NCBI GenBank assembly: GCA_003290165.1
Contig: QNQO01000819.1
Span: 124,001-188,000 of the forward strand
Length of the DNA stretch: 64,000 nucleotides
Reading direction: 5' to 3'
Source of the DNA: Berberis thunbergii
Taxonomy: Eukaryota; Streptophyta; Magnoliopsida; Ranunculales; Berberidaceae
This document shows positions 46,020 to 59,322 of the stretch, in pieces. Within the stretch, counting starts at the first letter, position 1, and each line of letters begins with the position of its first letter. Made by a program: the position numbers and the translations under genes. The notes under the pieces were generated by a model that did not search any database, was not told where the DNA came from, and saw nothing but the letters and a program-made list of their open reading frames with translations.

Positions 46020-48063
46020 ATTTGAAATATACGGTATTTGGACGTTGACTGCTAGTAACGAGGGTAATTGTAATAGTGCATTAATTATGGGCTCTACTTA
46101 TGAATTAGCTATGTATAATAGGAGGCAAATTTACAAATTACCCTGAAATATTTTATATTTTAGAATTGTCTAAATATTTTTTCAAATTTGAAATATTAAT
46201 TTTTTTCTCAAATGAATTTTTCTAAGAAAATAAATAACGGAAAATAACTTTGAAGGACTATTTTTTCACAAAATAAAAAATTTAGATATCGGAGTTGATG
46301 TAATAATTAATTGTGCATACTTTTTACTTTTTATGACCAACAATGACATTTCATTAACCAATGCTAATTCAATACACTTATATAACATATTTATCATTTC
46401 TAAATAAATATGAAAACATAATTTTATACTTTTGCGATCAACAAGGAGTATTTTATTAATGATTATAATTTTATATATATTTTTTAACCCTTAACCCCTC
46501 CCGCCCCATTAATCATTATTTTTTTGTTTCATTTTTATTTTCTTATATTTTATTGCTATTTAGTTGCAGTTTGAGCAATTATTTTATGACATTTTAGCTA
46601 CAAATGACTACATTAATATTTTATTGTTAACATTCTTTTTATTCTTAAATGTTTTGTCACTTTGAATGCGTTTAATTGACTGTTGTGAAGATATATCTGA
46701 AATTGGAAAAACAATTTTTTTTTTCAATTCGTGGTTGCTTTAATTCTCTATCACTATTTAGTTTACATGAAATTATCTTATTCAATATTGGTTTCTATTT
46801 TTACTTTTAGGTTATGATCATGCTTTGTGGTAAGATAACTTGTGATTAAATAGCGACAAAGAATAAAATATATTACTCTATAAGTACACATGCATTGAGA
46901 ATATGAAATCAAATTTCGATAGTGAAAAATTTAATTAAATTAATTACATTATGGAATAAGAAACACATGCATTTAAGATGTTTTTATAACTTTATGAGTT
47001 GACTTAAGTTAATAAAATAATTTCTCAGTTGGTCATAAAAGTGGGCACAAATTAATCATTACACCAACTACGATATCTAAATAATCTATTTTGTGAAGAA
47101 ATAGTTTTTTTAAAATCATTTTTTGAATAAAATAATTCAATATTAGTAATATTAGCATGCTATAATAATATTTTGGTGGCAAATGTTTGTTATGTGAGTG
47201 ATTCTCATGTAATATGTAGTTTAAATGACCGTGGAAGATTTTTATTTAGTATTTGAGAATTAAATTAAAAATGCATGTAACAATAAAAAAATTACATTTT
47301 TTCTATACAAAATAAATATTGTGAAATCAGGAAAGTAGAAATTAACTTGAAAAACGAAATCACAACTCTTGGGTTCAAGTGATAGACTGAGGAGCAAAAG
47401 AGGACTAAAAATAGAACCGGGTGAGTTTTTTTGGACAATTTAAATACGAAATGCCACCAATGGTTTGAAGGTGGACATATACAGTAGACAAGAATTATCG
47501 AATTATCGATCATTTTATTGAGAAAATAATTTATGTGTGTCAATTTTATAAAACATTATTATGGATGTTAATAACAACTATGAATTCATAATTTTTGTGT
47601 GTCAACTCTACATATGAATTCATAATAACTATAGTTAATTTTGAAAAAAAATACTGAAATCTGCAAATACTGAAAATCTGCATATCTCTATTTATTAACG
47701 GGAATCAAAAGTGATATATGTCAATCCATCATTTTAAATTTCGAAATTGCCATCGCGATAGAATATTTAATCCCCAAAAGAAATTGGGCAGATGCTCAGC
47801 CCTGTTTGGGCCTTGAGAATACCAATCCATTTTAATTGGGCCTCTTCGGACTATAGATCCTTCAATTGTTGCTGGGCGTGGGCTTGAGGGATTTACTTCT
47901 CCGTACCTGGTTTGAGACTTGGGATAAGTTTGAACAAGCAAATGAGCTATAATTTTCATTAATTCATTTAGGCTAACGTTGTAGCTTAATGCGATCAAGT
48001 TTTAGCTTAATTCAACAATCCCAATTATTCGCAGTCAGACTATAAAGCCATTTCTTTTAATCA
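46020..48063. other. AT-rich intergenic DNA
   Basis: No gene or clear repeat recognised. Open frames at 47292-47543 and 47729-47998 show no family features. Confidence 0.4.
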
Positions 48064-48475
48064 GGTTTTAGGCTTTACATTATATAATTATATTCATTAT
48101 ATAGATAATGCTTGTCGTTGTGTTTTAAAGATAATGAGTAAATATATAAAAAAATCCAAGCATGACAAAAAATGACTTTAAAGTCCGGCTGTTTAGACAA
48201 ACTCATTCAACAAACGTTGATTGAGACAATAAAAAAGTTCAAAACTAGTTGTTGTGCAAATAGAAATATTTATTTATTTATTTTTATAATTTTTTTCCTA
48301 ATTTTAGGCAATCATACTTTTATAGCTACTTTTTAGTCAGGCTTTGAGATTTTTACACTTCTACCTCTTTTTATAGATAATGTTTATGATGTGTTTTAAA
48401 GAGAATGAGTAAAAGTGTGAAAAAGTCAAAGCTTAACAAAAAAATGAATTTAAAGCTTCACTGACTAGACAAACT
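48064..48475. repeat. Two tandem copies of MITE family R3
   Basis: Copies at about 48064-48230 and 48290-48475 share AAAGA.AATGAGTAAA and the palindromic pair GGCTTTGAGATTTTTACACT / AGTGTGAAAAAGTCAAAGC. A third copy is at 58040-58205. Confidence 0.6.
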
Positions 48476-48812
48476 CGTTTTTTTTAACTCCATTTGATAA
48501 TGAGTTTTAAGATAATTTGTGAATTGACATCAGTGATATTGGTGTTAAAATTTTAGTTGAACTCGACAAAAATTTCCTCAAGATACATGTCAAAATTGTG
48601 ATATGTCCTTGAACACCACCCTATTTTATTAGCTAACCCCCATGGATTGGTTATGGTGGCAACGACTGCAAAAATCAGGTTTCGGCCACCATAATTAGTT
48701 TATGGTCATGTTTAAAATGCTAGACAATGCAAAATCCTAAATGTATAAAACTCATCTATTTTGTAACGGGAATTGAAAAGTGAATGTCTGTCAAGTTAAA
48801 CTCATCTACTTT

Positions 48813-48967
48813 GAATTCTAAATTGAGCTTTCTCACAACAAGGAAGCGGTTGAGGAATCAGCGAGGGAGGGAGAGAGGGGATCGTCCATTTCCCTTGAGA
48901 TGCGCCCATCATTTTCATATGCATGTTTCGAGGGGATGAACTTCCTCGCCATTTAGGAATTCTCCTC
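48813..48967. repeat. Foldback MITE, family R4, copy 3
   Basis: GAATTCTAAATTGAG at the left faces CGCCATTTAGGAATTC at the right; the inside holds GATCGTCCATTTCCCTTGAG, matching the 31853 copy. Confidence 0.55.
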
Positions 48968-50208
48968 TAAAATTGCCCTCCTCCCATATTCCAAAGTCCC
49001 AACACTGATTAATGTAATGCATTCGTGAATAAGGCTTGTGAGAGATAGCACCAAAGAATGTTAAAACAACCACAAAATGACACTATTCCTCTCTCTTTCT
49101 GTTTGTTTTGTTGTTTTTTTTTTCTTTTTTTTAACACCACATCAAACAAATTAAAATTTTACAAGGAATCAAACAATTACCCTAGGTCGAGTTCAAGTAC
49201 ATGACCCCATCAAAGTTAATTACACTGCCAAAATCTACTTTATAATGGCAATTTATTGTTGGTGTTTGATGTGTAAAGACTTTAATTTTCAAGAGTGTCA
49301 TATTTTTTTCCTTATAAAGCCAACTCAGCATGATCTTATAAATGAGGATAATTATGAATCTACAAGCCTATAATTAGGCCCAATGAAGACAGAGGTACAC
49401 TAACATTTTTTTATCATATAGAAATAGAACAAGACTATGGTGCCTGGTGCCTTGGTGGTACTAGGCATCGTATATTTCCTATCTCGAGCACATCTACAGT
49501 ACCTGGTACCATTATACATCGTGAAATTAGGGCTAAAAATAATATGCTTTATTGGATTGGGGTAGTTTGGACGATCAAAACCCAAGAAAGTTATTCTCAA
49601 GCAAAAAAAAAAAGTGAAGGTAATATACTATAATGATGATGCATATAAGTTATGATAGTACGTTGATGAGAATGGAAAATTATAATTACCCAATGTTTAG
49701 TAATTCATATATATTGATAATTTAGTGATTTGTTTGGAATACCCCATGATTTTGACTTAACTATAATATAATTAAGGTAACATAGTTAATTTGATTTTGA
49801 CTTAACCTATAATATTTTGGTACCCCATCATGACTTATTTGAGCAGTGACAAAAAACACGACCCAAAAATCAGTGTGACATGTTTTCCTAAAAGTATGAG
49901 AACGATTGCTACACTATTAAGAATAACAATATACAATGAGTAGATTTTACATGGTAATTCAAAATCCAACATCTCAAATATCCAACGTGATGTATGGATT
50001 CTACATGTAATTCATAATCTAAGCATCTCGTTTTGACAGGACAAGTTAATTGTTACGTTCGATCATTGTTTGAAGTCTACTATATATGTGATTATCTTAT
50101 TGCAAGTCTACCATACAATATTAGGACAAATCTATCCAATAACATTAGGTGACAGCCGTGACATAAGGTTAAAGATGATAAAATTGGTTCGTAATTTAGC
50201 AACGGTAA
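48968..50208. other. Intergenic DNA
   Basis: No gene. A small inverted pair GGTGCCTGGTGCC / GGTACCATTATAC lies around 49440-49515. Confidence 0.4.
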
Positions 50209-51527
50209 CTTTCGTTTTGAGCCCAATCGATCCGCACGGTTTTAAAAGGTCTCTTACTATGGGGATCCAACCTTGCATATAATATAGCACATCACCATCC
50301 CACACTCAGGCGATGTGAGACTATGATTCTCCTTGTAGCTCGTCCAACCTCTCCTGGCCCGTTGGGCTCCAACCCTCACCCTCACCTCAGGTCCGCCACT
50401 TAGGGTCTTACAATTTCTTGTAACGACCCGATCAACACAGTAAAATATTGTTCGCTTTGGGCCTAATCGGCCCGCACGGCTTTAAAATGCCTCTTACTAT
50501 GGGGATCCAACCTCGCACATATATAGCACATCACCATTCCGCACCCGAGCGATGTGGGACTATGATTCCCCTTGTAGCTCGTCCAACCTCTCTCGGCCTG
50601 TTGGGCCTATTGAGCATGTTGGGCTCCAACCTCACCCTCACCCTTACCTCAGGTCCGCCCACTTAGTTTCTTACAATCCACCCCTTAAGGCCCAACATTC
50701 TTGTTGGCCACACAGGCACAACGTCCACTTTGCCCGAGGGCCCACCTCCACGTGGCACACTTTCGGTTGGGTCAGACTCTGATACCATTCTGTAACGACG
50801 AGTTTGGAGCCCCAGTAGGTGGGTGGAAGGAACAAATCCTTGAGGGAGGGAGGTGCGGAATGTTGCCCTGCCAAAGAGGACAATATCGGGAATGAGTAGG
50901 GCCGATTGTGGGGTGTTGCGCTGCACTGTGCATACTCTGATCGATGCGTTTGGAGCCCCAGTAGGTGGGTGGAAGGAAAAAATTCTTGAGAGAAGGAGGT
51001 GTGGAATGCTGCCCTGCCCAAAGAGGACGGAATAATATCAGAGCCTGACCCAGCCTGAAGTGTGCCACGTGGAGGTGGGCCCTCGGACAACGTGGACATT
51101 GTGCCTGTGTGGCCAACGAGGACGTTGGGCCTTAAGGGGGTGGATTGTGAGACCCTAAGTGGGCGGACCTGAGGTGAGGGTGAGGGTTGGAGCCCAACAG
51201 GCCGGGAGAGGTTGGACGAGTTACAAGGGGAATCATAGTCCCACATCGCCTAGGTGCGGGATGGTGATGTGATATATATGTGCGAGGTTGGATCCTCATA
51301 GTAAGAGGCCCTGTGGAGCCCCAGTAAGTGGGTGGAAGCAACAAATCCTTGAGTGAGGGATGTGCAGAATGCTGCCAAAGAGGACAATATCTGAATGCCT
51401 GGGTGCGGGATGGTGATGTGCTATATATGTGCGAGGTTGAATCCCATAGTAAGAGGTCTTTTAAAGCCATACGAATCGATTAGGCCCAAAGCGAACAATA
51501 TTTTACTGTACAAATCGGGTCGTTACA
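50209..51527. mobile_element. TRIM-type LTR element cluster in inverted orientation
   Basis: On the minus strand, an LTR (TGTAAG... to ...CGTTACA, 50677-50419) is preceded by a ~115-bp internal domain. That domain has a primer site TGGTATCAGAGTC (50787-50775, initiator tRNA-Met type) and a purine tract TTAAGGGGTGG next to the LTR. A truncated second LTR is 50411-50209. On the plus strand a related unit runs from 51030 (TATCAGAGCCTGACCC) through AAGGGGGTGG to an LTR at 51146-51527 ending CGTTACA. Three copies of an ~85-bp segment starting TGGAGCCCCAGTAGGTGGG lie at about 50803, 50951 and 51312, the last inside the LTR. No gag or pol is present; LTRs of ~260 bp and a tiny interior fit TRIM. Confidence 0.78.
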
Positions 51528-51539
51528 TATAAAATTTTC

Positions 51540-51620
51540 AAAAAATTACGTGTATTTGAGATTATAAAAAACCTCCTATGACAATACCACATCATCTTAA
51601 TTGCAAACAAAACATGGTTG
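51540..51620. repeat. MITE family R5, half copy
   Basis: TTATAAAAAACCTCCTATGA then CCACATCATCTTAATTGCA matches the right half of the 59323 and 60033 copies. Confidence 0.6.
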
Positions 51621-52199
51621 CAATCTATATTACAAACATATTTTAAAAATATTTGGGAATGAATGAACTATAACAGGGACTAAATATTTCCTATTGTGAA
51701 GTAAAATTCCTTGGTTATATCATTTGTTAAAATAGAATAAAATTTTATTTCATTAAACGAGTCCTGACTTCGGGCGGGGGATGGCTAGCTTGTTTATAAG
51801 TGAGTTGGATTTGAGTTTTGTGGAGAGGCACGATGAGTCGATAACTAGACTGGCCAAGTTGGGGTCTGACTTGCTTGACCCGTCAAAATAGCAACCTAAA
51901 CCAACCCATTACCAGCCCTAGGTCACAATATTTGATCGCTATTTCTATCTGGGTTACATCTTTTTTACTATAATGTACTGTAGGCTTAAAAAATCAGAGT
52001 TGTTTATGCAAAAATAATTTAGTTCCAATTTTCGTATAGTAGAAGTGCGCGTGTAATGTTCATCGAGCAAATTTTATCTTATCACAATAACCAAATGCCA
52101 AAATAATTGTTTGATACGATCTTAACCAATTTTGGTTTCTTTTGATAGAGTAGGGTTCCTCGCGTGCTTATGTGATGTGTATGGAAATAGAAAAATATG
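51621..52199. other. Intergenic DNA
   Basis: No gene or repeat recognised. Confidence 0.35.
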
Positions 52200-52430
52200 A
52201 GAGTTTTTCAAGGGGTTCAACAAGTCAGAGCAATCTATCTTTATCGAAATTAAGAAATTGTTGTGGAGAATGAGTTCAACTTGTAATCTCTTTAGAGACT
52301 TGTTTTTTTTTTGACAATTTCATGATGTATTGACATTCCTTGCTATATAAATGCTTGTAATTTCTTTAGAGACTTGTTTTTTTTGACAATTTCATGATAT
52401 ATTGACGTTCCTTGAATCTTTCCAATAAAA
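52200..52430 (+). mobile_element. L1-type LINE 3' end with internal ~66-bp tandem duplication
   Basis: The sequence from TCAGAGCAATCTATCTTTAT to the 3' end matches 55030-55210. The segment GAGACTTG-T(n)-GACAATTTCATGAT occurs twice (about 52299 and 52370). Confidence 0.6.
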
Positions 52431-52649
52431 ACACACTCTGTTTGTTGATACATTCTTTGACGTATAACATTTGATTTTTGTTATCTACTAAGTCTTCCAA
52501 ATGTTTCGTACTTTCAAAGAAAACGAATAATGATTAAACATAGAAAACGATAGCATTTAATTTTTCTCTTTCAAAATTCAGCACCATTTCAGGGAGACTA
52601 CTAACAGGCTGCAAATCACTTGGCTGGTTTGTATCCGAACACTGAATTT

Positions 52650-52806
52650 ATTGAAGTTATTCCTAACTTATTTTCGGAAGATTTGAAGTATGTATATGAA
52701 GATAGCATAAGGAAGATGTATCTGATAATGTAATATGCTTATGATTTTAACATTTGAAGATCCTAAATAACCCCGCTCGCATTTAAAAAAAAAAAAAAAA
52801 AAAAAA
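52650..52806 (+). mobile_element. Retroposon 3' tail (family CCCCGCTCGCATT + A-run)
   Basis: GATCCTAAATAACCCCGCTC then GCATTT leads into a run of ~22 A. The same tail lies inverted at 58765-58870 (GCGAGCGGAGTTTATTAAGG). Confidence 0.6.
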
Positions 52807-53716
52807 GATAATGGCAATGACTTACTTCGTAGCAGTGGATAGATGGGCAATACGTTATCGGTGCCTTGAAACTAAATTAATCAATGCCTTTGAATGATCA
52901 TCTTTGACATGTAAATCTTAATCCTGCAGTCGAAGAATTTCACAACTTATTAGGTAACACGACAACTAAATTCATTGAAGATCATTATTCTTTATTCTCT
53001 AATTAATATATTTAATGACATGATTGACCATTAAAAATAAACTCGAAAAATTCCAATATAAACAATAAATTGAAAACCATTTGTCACCAACGCCATCAAG
53101 AAAAATCAAAGAAATGTCCTTGTCGCTCATAATATGTATAGGTCACTCTTAAAAAAAAAAATGCAAAGCGTGATAAATATCACAAGAAGAAACTTCTACT
53201 TTAGTCAATGGATCGCGGATACTTATTAATTATTTTATTTTCTTTATACGGTCCCTAACGTATGAACATCGCCTCCATGTATTACGTACATTTTCAGATG
53301 AGCAAATTAAGGAATCGGCAGTGCATGTAAACGGCAACTATGTTTCGAAGATGTAAGAAAGAAAGAACCTCAATTACATTATTTCAATTCAAGGAGGATA
53401 CAATTAAGAGAATATTTTCCATAAAACCTCTAAGTCGTTAGACTGATCCCTGGTTCTTGCATGGTATGTTCTTTGTGTTTAATAAATATTATATTTAATT
53501 TATAGATGAAACTTATATTAGGTATACTTATATGCCCATTTGATATATGTGGAATCTAATCTTAAGGTTTTCTTAATTTCAAAGTTTTGAGAGATAATGA
53601 TCAACTTTATTTTTTATTTTTTTAATAGACTTGCTTGAATTTATTGTGAAAACGGAGATATTTTGACGTTTTTCATTTTGAGCGAAAGTATTGAATACCA
53701 TATTTTTGTTTCCAGT
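52807..53716. other. Intergenic DNA
   Basis: AT-rich, no feature supported. Confidence 0.35.
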
Positions 53717-53962
53717 ACGCTAAAAATTGGTCTAGGCAGTCGTCTGGGGAGATTTTTGAAAATAAAAAATTTAAATTCAATTTATTTTATTTTTTTTAAA
53801 TTTTTTTATATACATTTGTATATTTATCTTGACATTAAATTAAAAGTAACATGTATGTTATTATACTTAACTTTTATAAATTATAATAAATAAAAAAACC
53901 GTCTATGCACCTGCTTAGGCTCTGTCCTCGCCCCAGCTTATCGCCTAACTATTTTTAGAACA
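53717..53962. repeat. MITE-like repeat, family R1, copy 2
   Basis: GCTAAAAATTGGTCTAGGCAG at the left and CCTAACTATTTTTAGAACAC at the right, with the same AT-rich core order as 3219-3479 but without the long C-run. Confidence 0.7.
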
Positions 53963-54591
53963 CTAATTTTCGTAAATTCTACTAAAGCAAGCACTCGAAT
54001 TATTGCGTTAGGAATTGAAGTTTTATTTCCTATAATTTGGTTTCATACCAGCCCTAATAGAATGGAAATAATTAAAAGAATGGAATTTGAGATGTAAAAC
54101 TTACTTAAATTAATGGGGTGGGATTATGAGAAAGCACGACAAAGTGGGTCATGATGTTGGTCTAGATGGGTAAGATGTAACACTTGTAGGGCACACTAAA
54201 ATGCTTGAAAGAGAGACAATAAATACCTTTAAGATTGTATATAAAATTCAACCTGCCTATCTCCCCATAATATTCTTTACAAATACTAATTAAGAAAAAT
54301 ATTTTTTTTTCATTTTATATATTAGGGTAGATATATGTTGAAAATGATTCATTATTCAAATACGTGGAATATTAAGGTCGACAAGTCAACTTGATCGAAC
54401 AACCATAGCCATTGAATAAATATTTATAGGCTAATATTATTTTTTTGGGGGATTTTTTTTTTCTTTCTAAATGTTAAGAGTGATGACATAAGATTCAATC
54501 ATCCTATTATGTTTTGAAAAATTCTAATTGTCGAGGGAACTTATGTTTTTCTTCTGTTTTGAATCTCTATTTGACCTAGTGAATTTTTCTA

Positions 54592-55228
54592 GTGACATGC
54601 CTTAATGAAAACAATTGGACACAATTGGCCTTAGTGAATTTTTCGGATATGTTGGCTGCAACTTATTATGAGACCCACTTCAACCCCTTCATTTCCTTTC
54701 ACAAAAAATTGGTATGGGTGAAAAACTTTTTTCCTCGAATTAATTTATTTAGTTGGTCAGTGTTGCATGAGAAGATCTTGACTAAAGATAGGTTAATGAA
54801 AAGAGGAATCCGCACAGGGAGTCTTTGTGTGTGCTTTGCAATGAAATTGACGAGATGTTGGACCATTTGATGCTTCACTGCAGTTTCTTCAAATCAATTT
54901 TGAGCAGTTTATTGTCAGAATTTGATTTGAGTTTGATGTTTCGAGGCTTCAATTTAGATTGGCTAAGTTAGTGGTCTCATGTGGTGCGTGTGGAAAGAAA
55001 GAAATAAAAGGGTATTTGAAGGACTCAATATATCAGAGCACTCTATCTTTATCGAGATTAGATAATTGTTGTGGAGGATGGGTTCGACTTGTAATTTGTT
55101 TAAAAATTTTGGTTTTGACATTTTCATGGTGTCTTAGCATTCCTTGATATAGAAATGTTTCTCTTTATTTTATGTTTCCTTTTCTTTCCTTAATAAACAT
55201 TTTCGTGTTTGACAAAAAAAAAAAAAAC
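54592..55228 (+). pseudogene. L1-type LINE reverse-transcriptase C-end (zf-RVT) relic with A-tail
   Basis: The frame reads KNFFPRINLFSWSVLHEKIL then TKDRLMKRGIRTGSLCV. After a frameshift it gives CNEIDETLDHLMLHC-like sequence, the zinc-binding domain that ends plant LINE reverse transcriptases. The untranslated tail closes with TGTTTGAC and 13 A at 55216-55228. Heavily truncated at 5'. Confidence 0.75.
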
Positions 55229-55917
55229 TTTGATTTGATTCCAAAATTTCTAAAAGATCAAATTTGATTAATGTGCTTTTGCACCTGATTGTCTCAACTG
55301 TTGTAGTAACTAAAGACTAAAAGGCAACAAAAATCTAATGTTTCTTTAAATGCAAATCCAACTTTGCACATTTATCACATACCCTTCTCTCACCGTTGAT
55401 ACGAGATTGTAACATCAAGATAGTCTGCCAGCGTTTAAGCTCGTCCACAGCCACACATAATAGCCTGGCAATCTCAGAACCCGTCTATACCAAATAACCC
55501 GTCAACTTCAGAGCCCAGTACACAAGTCTCTATTACATAACATTGGTCGTGGTTTATTACCTTAGAAAATTCTCTATTTGAAAACCATCAACCACTAGTG
55601 AAGCTTCATTGAAAAGGTCAATGATGGAGGACCAAACAAATGCTATGGCATGATGGATGTATATATACAATATGGCATCTCATGCAAATCTACATGTATG
55701 CATAATGAAATACATCAAATATATAACTCTCTCTCTCTATATGTATATATTAATTAATTCTTTGCAATAAGACAGACATGCTTATTCTCAAATGATGGGT
55801 TAGATCCGCATTAAAAGGTTCACGTTTACTCATGCAAAATTTGGGATTAAAAAATGACTAAAATAGAAAAAAAAAAGATGGTACTCGTTGTTTTTGCTAT
55901 AGTTTTTAGAGAGATTC
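55229..55917. other. Intergenic DNA
   Basis: No gene; a short CT run at 55728-55738. Confidence 0.35.
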
Positions 55918-56089
55918 TAAATGTCGAGGGAATGAGCAAGGGAAATGAGGTGGCGAGATGAAAACCATTCATTTTTTTTCGAGATACGTACGAGAAAAGT
56001 CAATACACACATTTCGAAAGAAATGAACGTCTTTCACCTCGCCACCTCATTTCCCTCGCTCGTTTCCTCGCTCATTCCCTCGACATTTA
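55918..56089. repeat. Foldback MITE, family R4, copy 4 (best preserved)
   Basis: TAAATGTCGAGGGAATGAGC and its exact inverse at 56070-56089 bound the element. GAAATGAGGTGGCGAG faces CTCGCCACCTCATTTC inside, so nearly all of it pairs. Confidence 0.8.
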
Positions 56090-58039
56090 TACTTTCTCTA
56101 GTTTTTAATGGGGGAGGCAAGGAGAGATGGACTGTTGAGAGTTGACATTACAGGTTGGGTGAATCTTTACACAGCTTCCCAATGTTCATATTTAATTATT
56201 TCACATGTGGTCAGCCAAGACAAAATACTCAATTATTTTACAAAATGATATTTCAATAAAATAAAATAAAATAAAAATAGCTGAAAGCTTCAACTAGTCA
56301 CAATTCTCAAGTCGCATTTTGGAAAGCCAATTTGGATCATTTGAAAAATCCAACTCTATGCATCCAAGAAGGTTTGAAGAAGCTTGTTGGGGCTACAGAA
56401 TTCGTCAAGTCGATCAACGTGAAGTTTGTCCGAGTCAACTCATATCGATGATATTACAATCTAGACCAAGGATTGTGACTTCGTTTTCTGAGGTAATTTC
56501 GATAAGTTGATTTTAAGAAATATTTCACGTTGATAGAAAAAACGTAAAAATTTCGGTTGTAATTTTGAAGTTATCAATACAATTTAAGCATTTTAAAATT
56601 CTTATATACTACATAAAGAGTACGACAAGCTCATAATGTCATATAAATAAATATTGCATAAGAATTATTTATATAGCAAAATTTTAATACTAAACTAAGG
56701 TTAAAATGTAAAGAAAATGATATTAGCCTAACGAAAGAAATGAATATTTCAGATTTCGAAAGAAATTTTGATAAGTTGAAAATAATAAATGTTTCGTAAA
56801 ATTTTGATATTTTTCGAGAAATCACATTCCTTGATCTAGACACAAGGTGTGATTAGCAAATAAGAAACCTTCCCAAGTGTTTGATAGGTACCTACCAAGA
56901 TGATCAAACATTTGATAGGGAAAGAATCACATCCTCAAGATGATCAAGCATTTGATAGGTATCTACCAAGATCACGAGGTCAAGCTTGTGCACCAAGAGA
57001 TCACCTGAACATTAACTCGTTTGGTGAGTTTAACCCTTAGCTCACCCATCTTTGATCCACCTCTTAACTTGGTTGTGGATTGAATGAAGTTTTCTTTCCG
57101 TGGATTGATATAGTGAATGATGAAGGGATAATTGAGTCATGTAAACTTGATGTACTCTTATGATTTTTATTTTATTGATAAGATTCGGGAATCTTCAAAA
57201 TCCTAGCTTGCCTTAAAAAAAAAAAAAACCCTTCCCAAGTTTGAAATGGTGTTATAGTCTATAGAATGATACTTGATGACTAGGATTTTGCAATCAGGTT
57301 CTACATGGCATGATCCATAAACGATGATAGAACTCTCTAGATGTTTATGCATATTTCAATGTTATAAAACTCCTATTATCATATTATATAATCCTAGTTG
57401 CAAAATCTGGTTCCCTAGTAAAGTTCATGTATGTATGTATGCGTGTCTAAGAAAATAAAAAGAATTTAAAATACATATGCAAAAATGATTTGTGCAATTG
57501 CAAAGAGACTTCAAACCAATGATTTCCTATTCACAATCACAAGAAACGCAGGACTATTCATCTAGCTTCACATATCAACAAATATCTACCTCCATGACCA
57601 TGAGATTAGCCCTAACTCCCTAACTTACTAATAAACCACCTTCAAACACTTGTTGTACAAACCACAAATGAGAGATTTTCTTATAGAAATTTTACTTAAT
57701 TCTTTAGTTGGAGATGGATGTTTCATGCAGATGGCTTAGAACACACGAGAGCTTTTAATGGCGAAGAACTCAGTCATTATCACAAGGCATGTGAGGGATC
57801 TGTGGAGCTCAAGATGCTCGTGTGGTGAAACAAAGCAAAAGATAAAGACACCATACCACACCACAGGTTTAGCAGTTTAAAAGAACTTTTGTCGAATGAA
57901 AAATATGGTTCATAAATGACATACGTGAGAGGAATTTATCATTTTTAGATAGATTAAGTCATAAGGTGGCATATCACTTTATTCACTTTGATAAGTTTTG
58001 ATCGAAACCATATAATAAATCCAACGATTCTAGCCAGGG
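56090..58039. other. Intergenic DNA with retroposon tail
   Basis: No gene. A poly(A)-ended retroposon tail (AATCCTAGCTTGCCTT then A-run) lies at about 57120-57230. GATGATCAAGCATTTGATAG-type repeats occur three times at 56875-56970. Confidence 0.4.
57279..57420. repeat. MITE family R5, copy 1
   Basis: ACTAGGATTTTGCAATCAGG at the left and CAAAATCTGGTTCCCTAGT at the right, with ATCCTAGTTGCAAAATC inside the right arm. Confidence 0.6.
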
Positions 58040-58205
58040 TTGGCATTCATTTTTTGCCAGTTTTGAGCTTTTTACACTTTTACGTACCCTTTCTATAAAT
58101 AATGTTTGTAATTGTGTTTTAAAGAAAGATAATGAGTAAAAGTGTAAAAAAACCCAAACCTGACTAAAAAATGACTGCTAAACTTGACTGCCCAAACTTA
58201 CTCAT
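58040..58205. repeat. MITE family R3, copy 3
   Basis: GAGCTTTTTACACTTTTACG at the left faces AGTAAAAGTGTAAAAAAAC at the right around TCTATAAATAATGTTTG. Confidence 0.65.
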
Positions 58206-58764
58206 AATAAAACTTTGATAACTTTCGATTGAAACCATATAATAAAACTTATAAATTCTTTGACAAAAAATGCAAAGATTCCGTCCAACCACATGCACAT
58301 ACATATTTTTATTTTTGAAAAGAAGACTTAATTTGGTGGGTTTTATTGGGGGTCTAATTTTTCAACTACTGGTTATATTTTATATCACACTTTTTCGCAA
58401 GCTTGACCTACTCAATCTATTTTTCACGAGCAAAAGTCCTAGTTGCGAGACCAGAGATGCGCCTCGTTGTCTAGCTTTGGACCATAGTCAAAACCTATAA
58501 TAAAAAGGTCTTAATTCTTCGATGCCTCTAGGTGAGCATACGTTCACATTATCATGCCCACCTTATAGGAAGATTCATGAAAAAAAACTGTCGATATTTA
58601 TGTTAACTCTATAGTTTAGATTCTTACATAACACAGTTCTAATACCAAGTTGTCATTATATAGGCACTAAGACGGTGTTTGTTTTTGCTTATGAACAGAC
58701 GCAAAATACTGACTTCTGAATGCAACACATTCAAAAACCCACCATTTCATTTCAGATGTTTTTT

Positions 58765-58870
58765 GTTTTTTGTTTTTTTAAAGCGAGCGGAGTTTATTAA
58801 GGATCTCCAAAGTTAAAATACATAAAAAGGTTACGTTCTCAGATATATCTTTACTATTCTATTTTCAAAT
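58765..58870 (-). mobile_element. Retroposon 3' tail, inverted copy
   Basis: Reading minus: TTGGAGATCCTTAATAAACT then CCGCTCGCTTT and an A-rich tail, matching the 52650 copy. Confidence 0.6.
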
Positions 58871-59322
58871 ACAATTTTTTTTTTCAAATCCACTCCAAAC
58901 GAGCTGGGAATAATTTTCACAAATTCATTACTAGGATATAAACTCGCCAAAGCTGAAAAACATATAAACTCTTCTAATTACCTAATACCGGATTGCCAAT
59001 TAACTATGAAAATTTGAGGAAAAACACCACTCCTTTTGTCGATAAATTCTAGATGAAAATTTGCAAATTTGAAAATATACAATACAAAATTCCTTAAAAA
59101 TTGAGTTTAAACTGAAAAAATAAAATAAATTCATTAATCAATTAATTAGCTATGAGATTAGTATATCAGAAATCATAAATACTTTAACATATATAGTTTA
59201 AATCTTCCACCTCATGTGGACGTCATGTACAACTTATTTATTGTCTTCCATTCATCATCATCATTATCAACAATACTCTGAAATTGAAGATTTTGGAATT
59301 CAATAAATAAATTACAAAAATG
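58871..59322. other. Intergenic DNA
   Basis: AT-rich, nothing recognised. Confidence 0.35.

Noticed and set aside
50671..51246. 191-codon frame in the TRIM cluster, could be taken as a gene
   Set aside because: It crosses LTRs and the inverted repeat; GC-rich LTR sequence gives long frames by chance.
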